From Ideonella sp. (GTDB lineage Bacteria > Pseudomonadota > Gammaproteobacteria > Burkholderiales > Burkholderiaceae_C), in NCBI GenBank assembly GCA_015075165.1, contig JABTUY010000003.1, positions 606,526 through 670,525 of the forward strand: 64,000 nucleotides of DNA, read 5' to 3'. The position numbers were made by a program, and so were the translations under genes. The notes beneath the pieces were generated by a model. The model was not told where the DNA came from. It made no database searches and worked only from the letters and a program-made list of their open reading frames with translations. Each line of letters starts with the position of its first letter. The stretch's first letter is position 1. This document shows positions 25,830 to 34,669 of the stretch, piece after piece.

Positions 25830-28316
25830 TCATCCGCTCAATCTTGCACCTCGCAGCGAATCTGCAATTGCGGAGAGGGCATCAGCCAATTGACGTGCTT
25901 GCTCCGGCGCCGGCAGCGGCAGGCGAAGGTTGCATGCGCCGGTTGCCGGGTCGCGCTCGAGCCAGGGATGTGAAGGCGCCTGGGTTTCGCCAGCAACGCG
26001 CAGCGCCGAAATCAACTGCGTGCCGGCCTGCACCAGCACGCTCCAAGGATCGGCGACCGGTTGCTGTAACGCCGGCGCGGCCGCTTTCGGCCAGGACGCG
26101 TGCGCTGCCGACGCGAGGTTGCCCGCCGCGGCAGGCACGTCGGCGTCGGCCACCTCGACCGGCGACTCCACCGCTGCGCTGGCCACACTCGCCGCTTCTT
26201 CCGCCGGCGCCATCGCTTCGCCCTCGCCCATGCGGCCGGTGGCCTTCTCGACGTCTTTCATGAAACGACTCAGGCGTGAGCCGCCGAGCGAAACCTCGCT
26301 CTGGCCGCCGTCGAGGATGCCCGCCGACAGCGAGCGCTTGAAGGCGAGCACGGACAGCATGCCTTCCTCGATGGTGCCCTTGGCGACAAAATTGACGATC
26401 TGCACCGGCCGCGTCTGGCCCATGCGGTGAATCCGTCCGATGCGCTGCTCCAGCAGCGCCGGATTCCACGGCAGGTCCATGTTCACCAGCGTCGAGGCAT
26501 GCTGCAGGTTCAGTCCCGCCGCGCCCGCATCGGTGGATAGAAACACGCGGCAGTCCGGATCGGCGCGAAAACGTTCGACCAGCGCCGGGCGTTTCTCCGA
26601 AGGCACGCCGCCATGGAAGCTGACGTAGCCGATGCCGCGCTCTTCCAGCCTGCGGATGACGATGTCGTGGGTGCGCGTCCACTGGCTGAACACCACCGCC
26701 TTCGCATCCGGCTGTACGAAGACACCGTCGAGCAGCGCCGCCAGTTCGTCGGCCTTGACCCCGTGGTCGGTCTGCTGGTCCAGCAGGTAGGTGCTGTTGC
26801 AGGACATGCGCATGTTCTGCAGGGCGCAGGTGAGCCGCCGCTGATCCTGCTCCGACAGGAACTTGGTCCGCCGCCAGCGCTTGACGATCTTCGCCACGAT
26901 GTCGGCGTTCTCCTGGTGATGCACCAGTTGCATCTCGGTCATCGGCACCAGCAGGTTCTGGTCGGTGCGACTGGGCAGCTGCGTCAGCACGTCGGCGCGG
27001 CGCCGTCGGATCAGGATCGGCGCCAGCGTCTGGCCGACCTTCTCCAGCCCCGTGTAGCCGGTGACGCGGCCGAATTCGTCCTTCACCTGGTGCTCGTGCA
27101 GCAGCTTCCAGGTCGGACCCAGCCGGTGCTGGTCGACGAACTGCACGATCGAGATCAGCTCCTCGAGCTTGTTTTCCAGCGGCGTGCCGGTGAGCACCAG
27201 CGCGTATGGACTGTCGATGCGCTTCAGCGCCCGCGCGGCGATCGTGTTCCAGTTCTTGATGCGCTGCGCCTCGTCGACGATCACCAGCTCCGGAGCCCAG
27301 GCCGCGATCAGGTCGAGATCGGGCTTCAGCTTCTCGTAGTTGGTGATCTTGCAGAAATCGTCGGCGCCGAAATCCTGCTGCCGTCGCGCCCGGCCGCCGG
27401 CCATCACCCGCGCCGCACGGCCGGAAAAGCGCTTGAGTTCGCTTTGCCACTGGTACTTCAGCGAGGTCGGGCACACCACCAGCACGCGCGAGACGCCGAA
27501 ATTTCGCGCCAGGATCTCCGTCGCCGCGATGGCCTGAATGGTCTTGCCCAGGCCCATCTCGTCGCCGATCAGGGCCCGGCCGGCGCGCACCGCAAACAGC
27601 GCGCCCTCGGCCTGGTACGGATACAGCGGCGCCTCGAGCAGCTTCGCCAGCTTCCGGTCGGACGCGCCGCGCGGGAACAGGCTGTCGAGCACCTGCGCCC
27701 GCCGCGCTGCGTCGCGCCGGCCGGCGACCAAGTCGAGCGCGTCGTCGTAGGCGCGCAGTTCGTGCCCGCTTTTCGCCGCCGTCGCGAGGAAGTGATCGAG
27801 TTCGCCGAAACGCTCTTCCGGCAGCACGCCGCGTTGCGAGGCGTCGAAGAGCTTCGCCGCCGCTTGCGCCACGGTCGGCGGGCAGTCCGCTCCGGCGCGG
27901 AAATACACGGCGCGCGCGCCGTCGTTGCGCAGGTAGATCTCGGAAAACGGCGGACGCCATCCGCGTGCAAAGGCGGCCTTTGCCCCGCGCTTCTTCTCGA
28001 GTCGGGCGAGGACGAACTCGATGTGCTTGCAGGTGCCAAGTTCGTTGGTGGCGTAGTCGGGGCACGAGCAGTAGTTGTCGCCGGCATTCAGGCCGCGTAT
28101 CGCCACGCGGTAGGTGGCCTTCGACTGCGGGTTGCCGACGCGAAACTCCGAGAAGAACGGCTGGTCGCCGCGGTTTTCCAGCACGAACGCCTGTTCGCGC
28201 CCGAACTGACGCCGCAGCGCGCGTTGCCACTCGGCGGGGGCAAGATCGCCCGGCCGATGGGCGCGGGAGAGCTTCGGTTCCTTGACGGACCGATTGGAAG
28301 CAGGTTGCCGTTTCAC
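25830..28316 (-). CDS. SWIM-finger SNF2-family helicase/ATPase
   Basis: 828 residues from a GTG overlapping the upstream stop (GTGA). A SWIM zinc finger is at residues 83-98 (CSCPDYATNELGTCKH; Cys83, Cys85, Cys96, His98). The SNF2 motor follows: motif I GDEMGLGKT at 251-259, motif II DEAQ at 348-351, LTGTPLENKLEELISI for motif III, and motif VI RIGRIHRMGQTRPVQ. The C-terminal 150 residues are Ala/Pro-rich and low in complexity. SNF2 proteins translocate on double-stranded DNA; bacterial ones include chromatin-like and phage-defence enzymes. It is the last gene of the AbiE-primase/helicase operon. Confidence 0.9.
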   Translation of the reverse strand: MKRQPASNRSVKEPKLSRAHRPGDLAPAEWQRALRRQFGREQAFVLENRGDQPFFSEFRVGNPQSKATYRVAIRGLNAGDNYCSCPDYATNELGTCKHIEFVLARLEKKRGAKAAFARGWRPPFSEIYLRNDGARAVYFRAGADCPPTVAQAAAKLFDASQRGVLPEERFGELDHFLATAAKSGHELRAYDDALDLVAGRRDAARRAQVLDSLFPRGASDRKLAKLLEAPLYPYQAEGALFAVRAGRALIGDEMGLGKTIQAIAATEILARNFGVSRVLVVCPTSLKYQWQSELKRFSGRAARVMAGGRARRQQDFGADDFCKITNYEKLKPDLDLIAAWAPELVIVDEAQRIKNWNTIAARALKRIDSPYALVLTGTPLENKLEELISIVQFVDQHRLGPTWKLLHEHQVKDEFGRVTGYTGLEKVGQTLAPILIRRRRADVLTQLPSRTDQNLLVPMTEMQLVHHQENADIVAKIVKRWRRTKFLSEQDQRRLTCALQNMRMSCNSTYLLDQQTDHGVKADELAALLDGVFVQPDAKAVVFSQWTRTHDIVIRRLEERGIGYVSFHGGVPSEKRPALVERFRADPDCRVFLSTDAGAAGLNLQHASTLVNMDLPWNPALLEQRIGRIHRMGQTRPVQIVNFVAKGTIEEGMLSVLAFKRSLSAGILDGGQSEVSLGGSRLSRFMKDVEKATGRMGEGEAMAPAEEAASVASAAVESPVEVADADVPAAAGNLASAAHASWPKAAAPALQQPVADPWSVLVQAGTQLISALRVAGETQAPSHPWLERDPATGACNLRLPLPAPEQARQLADALSAIADSLRGARLSG

Positions 28317-30769
28317 TGTTGAACCATTGTCAGAAGTGCTCGACCGAGCGGGAGTTCGGCCCCGATGGCTCCTTCAACACTCGCGTCTGCGCGAATCGAG
28401 TAGCCCATCGCTCGGTAGCCACGCTGGCGCTTGTCCCACATTCGAAGCAGGGCCGGGTGACCGGTGTCAACGAAGTCGATGATCCGTACGTCAGTCTTGG
28501 TGGCGTGCTCCCGATGCAGTCGGCCAGCGTACTGCTGCAACGTTCCCTTCCACGAGATGGGCATCGCCAGGACCAGCGTGTCGAGCGGCGGATGGTCGAA
28601 TCCTTCGCCGACGAGCTTGCCGGTGGCCAGCAGAATACGCGGCGCATCGGGTGGCAGCGCATCGAGTTGTGCGATGAGCGTGGCGCGCTGCTTCCTGGAC
28701 ATCCGTCCGTGGAGAACGAAACGTGGCGGGGCCTCTACACCCAACGCCACTTGGATGGCGTCGAGGTGCTCGGTGCGTTCGGTCAGGACCAGCACCTTGC
28801 GGCCCTGCTCGAACGCATTCCTGATTTCTGCGGCGATTGCCGCCGTCCGCGCCCGATCGTTTGCGAGGTGCCGAAACACCTCCTGAATCCCAGACTCCGG
28901 CGACAGATCGATTCGAGCAATGCATGATCGAGGCAGCACCTCGAGGTCATGGGGGATGTCGAGAGGTCTCGCCGCCGTGTGGCGGATCGGCCCACACTGC
29001 ATGAAGATGATCGGCTGCTGTCCATCGCGGCGGATCGGCGTGGCGGTCAGGCCGAGCACGTACTTGGCCTTGCATCGCTTCAGGATGGCGTCGAAAGACA
29101 CCGCGCCGACGTGATGGCACTCGTCCACGATGACGTGGCCGTAGTTCTCGACGAGGGCGTTGACCTCGCCTTGGCGGGACAGCGACTGCATCACCGCGAT
29201 GTCGATCTTGCCGGTGGGATTCGCCTTGCCGCCGCCGATGATCCCGACCACATCCCCGCCCACACCAAGAAACGTCTGCAATCGCTCCTGCCACTGCTTG
29301 AGCAGTTCGGTTCGATGCACCAGTACCAAGGTGTTTACGCCACGGCGCGCGATCATTGCAGCAGCGGTGACGGTCTTGCCGAAGGCGGTTGGGGCGCACA
29401 GCACGCCCACGTCGCAATGGAGCATCGCGGCAGCAGCGGCCTCCTGATCAGTTCGAAGCGTCCCGACGAAACAGGTATCAATCCGCTCGCCAGCGTTGCG
29501 TTCGTCCCTCATATCACAGCGGATTGAGTTTCCGCACAGCAAGTCCTGCGCGGCATCGAGGCAGCCGCGCGGCAGTGCAATGTGAAGGGGATAGTTCTCG
29601 GCGCAACCGATTACACGCGGCTTGTCCCACACCGACAGCCGCATGGCTTGTGCCCGGTAGAACTCCGGGTTCTGAAACGCCGCGAGGCGAATCAAGCGGT
29701 TGGCCAATGGCTGAGGAAGCTCGGCCTTCTCGAAGTAGACGAGGTTCGCCAAGGTCACGGTGAGTGATTTCGGCATCGCACCCGGGATCCTCGCAGGCGG
29801 TGGCGAAGTGCGCTTCCACGGCGTCGCCAGATCCTCCTCGTCGATAAAGGTCACGTCGAGGGGATGCACGCCACCCGTGGCGCGAACGATCGTCGGCTCG
29901 ATGTCGTGCGGCGACAGCGGCCGGATCGACGCCAGGAACGCCCACTGGTCCGGGTGTGGTCGCAGGTCGGAGTCGACAAACACAGTGAAGCCGTTCTCCC
30001 GCGGCCTCTTCTGCAGCGGCAAGGCGATCAGATTGCCGAAGCCGCCCTTGGGCATGATGTCCTGATTTGGAAACAGTCGATCGTAAGACGAGAGTTCCAG
30101 TTGCCGCGTGCGCGCGCAGGTGTGACTGATGATGGCCGTGCCCAACCGACGGGCATCCCGGGCTGATGCGCGATTTGCGAAGAAGATCCAGGCGTGCGCC
30201 CCGTTTCCCGAGCGAGAAGTCTCGACCGCAACCGGTACGCCGAGATCGGCGCACGAATCGGCGAAGGCTCGAACGTCCTCTCTCCATTCGGCTTCGTCGA
30301 AATCGATCGCGAGGAAGTAACAGCTGTCGTCCTCCAGCAGCGGGTAAACACCGATCGTCTGGTCACCGGCCAGGTGGGCGTAGATCGCAGCGTCCGAAAG
30401 CGGGATCAACGAGCGATTCGGGCAGTCTCCGCACTTGATTCGTGGCTTCTCGCAAACCCCGGCGCGCCACTCGTTCGCGCACGCAGGTGCGTAACCCGAC
30501 TTGCCGGTCTTCCTGCTCTCCCAGCGCACAGGGTAGACATCCGTGCGACCTTGAAACCGCCGGCGAAACAGTGCCACTTTCGCCTCGGTGGAGAGTCGCG
30601 ACGATTCGGGTTGCGGAGGAGAGGTTGTGGTTTCAGGCGTCGGACGCCACTCGATTCCGTTTGCCTCCAGAAGCGCAATCAGTCGCTCGTTCTCCGCCTG
30701 TAGCACAGCCAAGGAGTCGGGTTCCGACGTCGATCCCTCGCTGGGCAGCGGTCTCCCGGAAGGCATCAT
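28313..30769 (-). CDS. Primase-polymerase (AEP) fused to SF2 helicase
   Basis: 818 residues. A short coiled coil (LAVLQAENERLIALLEANGI) comes first, then a Cys cluster (Cys97, 106, 113, 116), then an archaeo-eukaryotic primase fold. Its catalytic motifs are FLAIDFDEAEW (Asp156, Asp158), SRSGNGAHAW (His192) and VFVDSD (Asp266). An SF2 helicase follows: Walker A APTAFGKT at 459-466, DECHH at 549-553, GLTATPIRRDG, and QYAGRLHRE. This is the architecture that Pfam links to the TOTE conflict systems (family name from memory). The ATG at 30769 overlaps the AbiEii stop (ATGA). It could prime or extend DNA at foreign replication forks; this is inference. Confidence 0.85.
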   Translation of the reverse strand: MMPSGRPLPSEGSTSEPDSLAVLQAENERLIALLEANGIEWRPTPETTTSPPQPESSRLSTEAKVALFRRRFQGRTDVYPVRWESRKTGKSGYAPACANEWRAGVCEKPRIKCGDCPNRSLIPLSDAAIYAHLAGDQTIGVYPLLEDDSCYFLAIDFDEAEWREDVRAFADSCADLGVPVAVETSRSGNGAHAWIFFANRASARDARRLGTAIISHTCARTRQLELSSYDRLFPNQDIMPKGGFGNLIALPLQKRPRENGFTVFVDSDLRPHPDQWAFLASIRPLSPHDIEPTIVRATGGVHPLDVTFIDEEDLATPWKRTSPPPARIPGAMPKSLTVTLANLVYFEKAELPQPLANRLIRLAAFQNPEFYRAQAMRLSVWDKPRVIGCAENYPLHIALPRGCLDAAQDLLCGNSIRCDMRDERNAGERIDTCFVGTLRTDQEAAAAAMLHCDVGVLCAPTAFGKTVTAAAMIARRGVNTLVLVHRTELLKQWQERLQTFLGVGGDVVGIIGGGKANPTGKIDIAVMQSLSRQGEVNALVENYGHVIVDECHHVGAVSFDAILKRCKAKYVLGLTATPIRRDGQQPIIFMQCGPIRHTAARPLDIPHDLEVLPRSCIARIDLSPESGIQEVFRHLANDRARTAAIAAEIRNAFEQGRKVLVLTERTEHLDAIQVALGVEAPPRFVLHGRMSRKQRATLIAQLDALPPDAPRILLATGKLVGEGFDHPPLDTLVLAMPISWKGTLQQYAGRLHREHATKTDVRIIDFVDTGHPALLRMWDKRQRGYRAMGYSIRADASVEGAIGAELPLGRALLTMVQQ

Positions 30770-31656
30770 TGCGACCGTTCCGGATCTCGGGGCATCAGCA
30801 GCGCCGGATAGCGCTTTGCACGCAATTCCTCGATGACCGCATCGGAGAGCTTCCATGCATCCCCGCTGATTCGCGCGATCAGCTCCGTCCAGACGCGCTC
30901 GAATGCCTGAATCGCATCCTCATTGGTCCAGCGCACGCCCGCCGGCAGCATCGGCGCGACGTCTTCGGTCAGGCTGCGGGTCAACTTCTCCAGCATGCGC
31001 TGCTCGGCCATCGCTCGCGTGATCGGTTTGCCCTCCAGGGCGAGGTAGTGGTCGAAGCAGGCGATGACTTTCTGCGGCGCCAGCGGCAGCTGATCGAGCC
31101 CCTGGTGCAGATCGAACAGGTCACGGTTCCTGCGCCGCTGCAGCAGTGCGCCCAGCTTCGTGCCGAACAGTTCCTCGGGCTCGAAGGAGGCGATCTCCGC
31201 CGTTCCGCGGTACCAGTCGCTTTCCACGAGAAACGGGTACCGTCGAACGGGAAGCAAGCTCGCGTACTCCCGAGTGTTGATCTCGACCTTCAGCTTGAGC
31301 GTCGCCTGCGCATCGATCTCGGGCCTGAACTTGAACACCAGGTGCATCGAGTGCCCAGCCTGCTCCCGGCTGCATTTCCCGAGCCACGACAGCGCGGCGC
31401 GAATCGCGTCGACCGTGCCACCGATGGGCTCGGGATGCGTCTGGACCAGATCGATATCCTCGGAGTAGCGCAGCGGTTGCTTGAAGAGCAGCTTGTGGAT
31501 CGCCGTACCGCCGCGGAACGCGATCTTCTCCGCCAATGCCGGCGCATTGAACAGGTCGCACAGGGCGCGACAGATGATCAGGTCCTGCTCGACCTGCCGC
31601 AGGTCCGGCCAAGGCGCTTTCGTACTCCACGCCTGCTGGAAGGCGGTGGGAATCAC
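30766..31656 (-). CDS. AbiEii/AbiGii-type nucleotidyltransferase toxin
   Basis: 296 residues, full length for AbiEii, the toxin of type IV toxin-antitoxin and phage-abortive-infection systems. The nucleotidyltransferase motif GGTAIHKLL...RYSEDIDL at residues 49-73 and the later EELFGTKLGALLQRR with RDLFDLHQ are intact. The start overlaps the stop of the AbiEi remnant by four bases (ATGA), and the stop overlaps the primase/helicase start likewise. Because the cognate AbiEi gene is broken upstream, this may be an unopposed toxin, or be silent because its promoter has been separated from it. Confidence 0.9.
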   Translation of the reverse strand: MIPTAFQQAWSTKAPWPDLRQVEQDLIICRALCDLFNAPALAEKIAFRGGTAIHKLLFKQPLRYSEDIDLVQTHPEPIGGTVDAIRAALSWLGKCSREQAGHSMHLVFKFRPEIDAQATLKLKVEINTREYASLLPVRRYPFLVESDWYRGTAEIASFEPEELFGTKLGALLQRRRNRDLFDLHQGLDQLPLAPQKVIACFDHYLALEGKPITRAMAEQRMLEKLTRSLTEDVAPMLPAGVRWTNEDAIQAFERVWTELIARISGDAWKLSDAVIEELRAKRYPALLMPRDPERSQ

Positions 31657-31940
31657 TCTGCGATCTCCACCGCTTCATTGATCAGGAGCCGCCACCGTGG
31701 ACTTCGCTCGCCGATCCCTGCCAAGGCCCTCACGAGCGGCCTGACGGCCGGATCGAGCGGCAGTGCCGTCCTGGCACGTTTCACGAAGGCTTGCAGTGCA
31801 TCGGCCTGGCGCGCGTGTCCCGCCAGATCGAGCAGGTAGCCAAGCCGACGGACCGCCGAGTTCTCGTAGGCGCCGGCCGCCTTCTGCAGCAAGCGCGGGC
31901 TGGCCTTGGCGCCAATGTCCTTGACGATCTGCGCCAGATA
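31653..31940 (-). pseudogene. AbiEi antitoxin, C-terminal fragment (copy 1)
   Basis: About 96 codons of the C-terminal half of an AbiEi antitoxin: LSYLAQIVKDIGAKASPRLL, YENSAVRRLGYLLDLAGHAR, then ARTALPLDPAVRPLVRALAG to RLLINEAVEIAE and a stop overlapping abiEii. The N-terminal winged-helix part is missing: at about 31940 the sequence joins IS21 DNA. In studied AbiE systems the C-terminal part of AbiEi gives antitoxicity and the N-terminal part represses the promoter, so a residual antidote function is possible if it is translated. Residues through LPLDPA are duplicated, with changes, at 34482. Confidence 0.85.
31747..31934 (+). repeat. 188-bp imperfect direct repeat, copy 1 (abiEi internal segment)
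   Basis: This segment is repeated in the same orientation at 34482-34669 with about ten substitutions and no gaps by eye (about 95% identity). The two copies flank the IS21 element. The differences are too many for a fresh insertion duplication, so two diverged abiEi alleles are implied. Confidence 0.8.
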
Positions 31941-31944
31941 CGAC

Positions 31945-33416
31945 AGGCCTGCGCCTGCACGAAGCCGGCCTGAGCTACGCACAGGTCGCCCGCGCCGTGG
32001 GCATCGGCAAGGGCACGGTAGGCAAGTTCATGCTGCTGGCGCGCGCCGCCGCGTGGACTGGACCGTTGCGCAGACGCTCAGCGACGAGCAACTCGAGGCG
32101 CTGCTGTACCGACCCGCCGTGCCGCGTTCGAGCCGCCAGCTCGAACCCGACTATCCTGGGTCCACCAGGGCTCAAGCGCCCGGCGTCACCCTGCAATTGC
32201 TGTGGGGTACCAGCGCGGCGCCGAGCAGGCCTACAAGTACACGAGCTTCTGCGTCAAGTACCGCGCCTGGGCCGCCGCGCTCAAGCGCTCGATGCGCCAG
32301 ACGCACATCGCCGGCGAGCGGCTGTTCGTCGACTACGCCGGCCAGACCGTGCCGGTCATCGATGCACCAGCGGCGAGATCCGCCGCGCCCAGATCTTCGT
32401 GGCCGTGCTGGGCGCGTCGAACTACACCTACGCCTGCGCCACCGCGACGCAGAACGCGGCCGACTGGGTCGGCTCGATCATCGGCGCGCTGGAGTTCATC
32501 GGCGGCGTGCCGCGCCTGATCGTGCCCGACCAGACGCGCGCCCTGATCGCGCGCCGGATCGCTACAGGCCGGCCGTCAACCGCCTGGTCGAGGCTGTGCG
32601 ACCACTACGACGTGGCGGTGCTGCCGGCGCGCCCGGCGCATCCGCGCGACAAGCCAGGTGGAGGTCGGCGTGCAGTCGTCGAGCGCTGGATCCTCGCGTG
32701 CTGCGCAACCGGCGCTTTTCAGCCTGGCCGAGCTCAACGCGGCTATCGCCGAGCTGCTGCACGAGCTGAACCGGCGCGCGTTCGAAGCTGCCCGGCTGCC
32801 GTGCCAGCGCCTTCGAGGCGTTGGACCGCCCTGAGCTGCGAGCGCTGCCGGCTGCGCGCATGGCCATCGCGCGCTAAGCGTGCCCGCGTGAACATCGACT
32901 ACACGTCGAACTCGACGGCCACTACTACAGCGTGCCGCACCGGCTCGTGCGCACCGAAGTCGAGCTGCGCGTGACGGCCACCACGGTGGAGATCCTGGCC
33001 GGCCACCAGCGCGTGGCCGTGCACGCGTACAGCGCCATCCGCGGCGCGCACGACGCTGGCCGAGCACATGCCGGCGTCGCACCGCGCGCATCGCGAGTGG
33101 ACGCCGCAGCGGCTCATCGCCTGGGGCGAACGCATCAGCGCAGCCACCGCCGCCGTCGTGCGCTGGCAGATGGAGCACCGCCCGCACCCCGAGCAGGGCT
33201 ACCGCGCCTGCCTGGGCCTGCAGCGCCTGGCACGCCAGTGCGGCGATGCACGGCTGAAGCTGCGTGCGCACGGGCGATGTCGATCCGCTCGCCGACCTAC
33301 CGCAGCGTGAACTCGATCCTGGCCGCGGGTCTGGATCGCCAGCAGGTGCCGGCCGCGCCAGCGCGGTCAGCCTGCCGTTGCACGACAACGTGCGCGGTCC
33401 CGACTACTACCACTGA
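31945..33416 (+). pseudogene. IstA transposase of IS21 family, frameshifted
   Basis: Pieces of IstA are readable across all three frames. These include HEAGLSYAQVARAVGIGKGT (helix-turn-helix), YKYTSFCVKYRAWAAALKRS, RLFVDYAGQTVPVIDA (first DDE Asp), VAVLGASNYTYACATATQNA, PRLIVPDQTRALIARR and the C-terminal [14 protein letters not shown] with TGA at 33414-33416. At least six frame changes interrupt it, mostly looking like single missing bases. It cannot make a full transposase. The N-terminal few residues are absent. Confidence 0.85.
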
Positions 33417-33433
33417 CGACGAAGGAGAGTGCC

Positions 33434-34152
33434 TTGCTCAACGAACACCCTGGACCAACTGCGCGGCCTGCGATTGGACGGCATGGTCGCACTGGCCGAC
33501 CAGGCCAGCAGCGCCGCGGCAGCCGAGATGGCCTTCGACGAGCGCCTGGCGATGCTGGTGCAGCGCGAGATCGACTGGCGTGACGGCAAGCGAGTGGCGC
33601 GGCTGCTCAAAGCGGCCAGGCTCAGGTCGCCGGCGCCTGCATCGAAGACATCGACTGGCGTGGCTCGCGCGGGCTGGACCGCAGCCTCGTCACCGCGCTG
33701 GCCGGCTGCGACTGGCTGCGCCAAGGCCACAACGTGCTGATCACGGGTGCCACCGGGGTCAGGAAGACATGGTTGGCGTGCGCGCTGGCGCAGCAGGCGG
33801 CGCGCTCAGGCTTCGATGCTGTACCTGCGCGCGCCGCGAATGCTCGAAGAGCTGCGCGTGGCGCACGGCGACGGCAGCTTCGCTCGCCGCCTGGCGCAGT
33901 TGGCGCGCATCGACCTGCTGGCCATCGACGACTTCGCCATCGCGCCGATCACGGCGGCCGAGCGCAACGACTGCTCGAACTGCTGGACGACCGGGTGGAA
34001 CGCGCGCCACGCTCATCACCAGCCAGTTGCCGGTGACGACCTGGCACGAGTGGTTGAACGATCCGACGCTGGCCGACGCCATCCTCGACCGCATCGTGCA
34101 CGCCGCGCACAAGATCGCGCTCAAGGGCGAGTCGATGCGCAGAAGCAGGTGA
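33434..34152 (+). pseudogene. IstB helper ATPase of IS21 family, frameshifted
   Basis: Starts at TTG after AAGGAGAG. Readable parts are [60 protein letters not shown], then [12 protein letters not shown] in place of the Walker A. Family members have GVGKT there, so the Gly-to-Arg change should also damage ATP binding. [18 protein letters not shown] (Walker B) follows. Frameshifts occur just after the start, near 33620, near 33815 and near 33975. The element is therefore immobile on its own. Confidence 0.85.
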
Positions 34153-34481
34153 AGGCAGACCGCTCGCGCAGCCCGAGCACCGCCACCGTCGCGCCGTCGA
34201 ACACGGCGCCCACCGCGGCGGTCGTTCGTCGTAAGCGACGCCCGCCGCCGTGGACAAGCCTGCCTCGTCACTGATCCACCACGACCGCCTTCGGCGCCGC
34301 GCTGCCCACCCCGGCGATTGCATCGCCGGCGTGGACAACGCTCGGGCGCTTCAGCGGCATCGTGGACGACTGCGATACGATGAACCCCGTCACTCGCGTG
34401 CTTCCGTGATCGTCCACGATCACGCTGAAACGCCGTCTGCGATCACGCCGAAACGGGCGTCCACGATCGTTGAAATGCGCA

Positions 34482-34669
34482 GCCGGATCGAGCGGCAGTG
34501 CCGTCCTGGCACGTTGCACGAACCCTTGCAGTGCATCGGCCTGGCGCGCGTGCCCCGCCAGATCGAGCAGATAGCCAAGCCGACGGACCGTCGAGTTCTC
34601 GTAGGCGCCGGCAGCCTTCTGCAGCAAGCGCGGGCTGGCCTTGGCGCCAACATCCTTGACGATCTGTGC
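34482..34669 (+). repeat. 188-bp imperfect direct repeat, copy 2 (abiEi internal segment)
   Basis: Partner of the repeat at 31747-31934. Copy 2 begins at the base after the IS21 right end (TGCGCA) and lies inside the N-terminal abiEi fragment. Both copies are in the AbiEi reading frame, so recombination between them would delete the IS and restore one continuous abiEi gene. Confidence 0.8.

Larger units (their letters stand above)
31941..34481 (+). mobile_element. Decayed IS21-family insertion sequence
   Basis: An IS21-type element with istA and istB in order on the plus strand, both broken by several frameshifts. The right end is well defined: the sequence ends in TGCGCA at 34481, preceded by about three imperfect repeats of a motif like CACGATCACGCTGAAACG (34411-34481), as is typical of multiple terminal repeats in this family. 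The left terminus and the first codons of istA are missing, so the left end was deleted into the abiEi copy. It separates the N- and C-terminal parts of AbiEi. The stretch 34153-34410 is non-coding tail of the element. Confidence 0.82.

Noticed and set aside
31906..34152. Several plus-strand open frames of 100-400 codons in the IS21 region
   Set aside because: They mix real IstA/IstB segments with out-of-frame Arg/Ala-rich sequence; treated as frameshifted pseudogenes rather than separate proteins.
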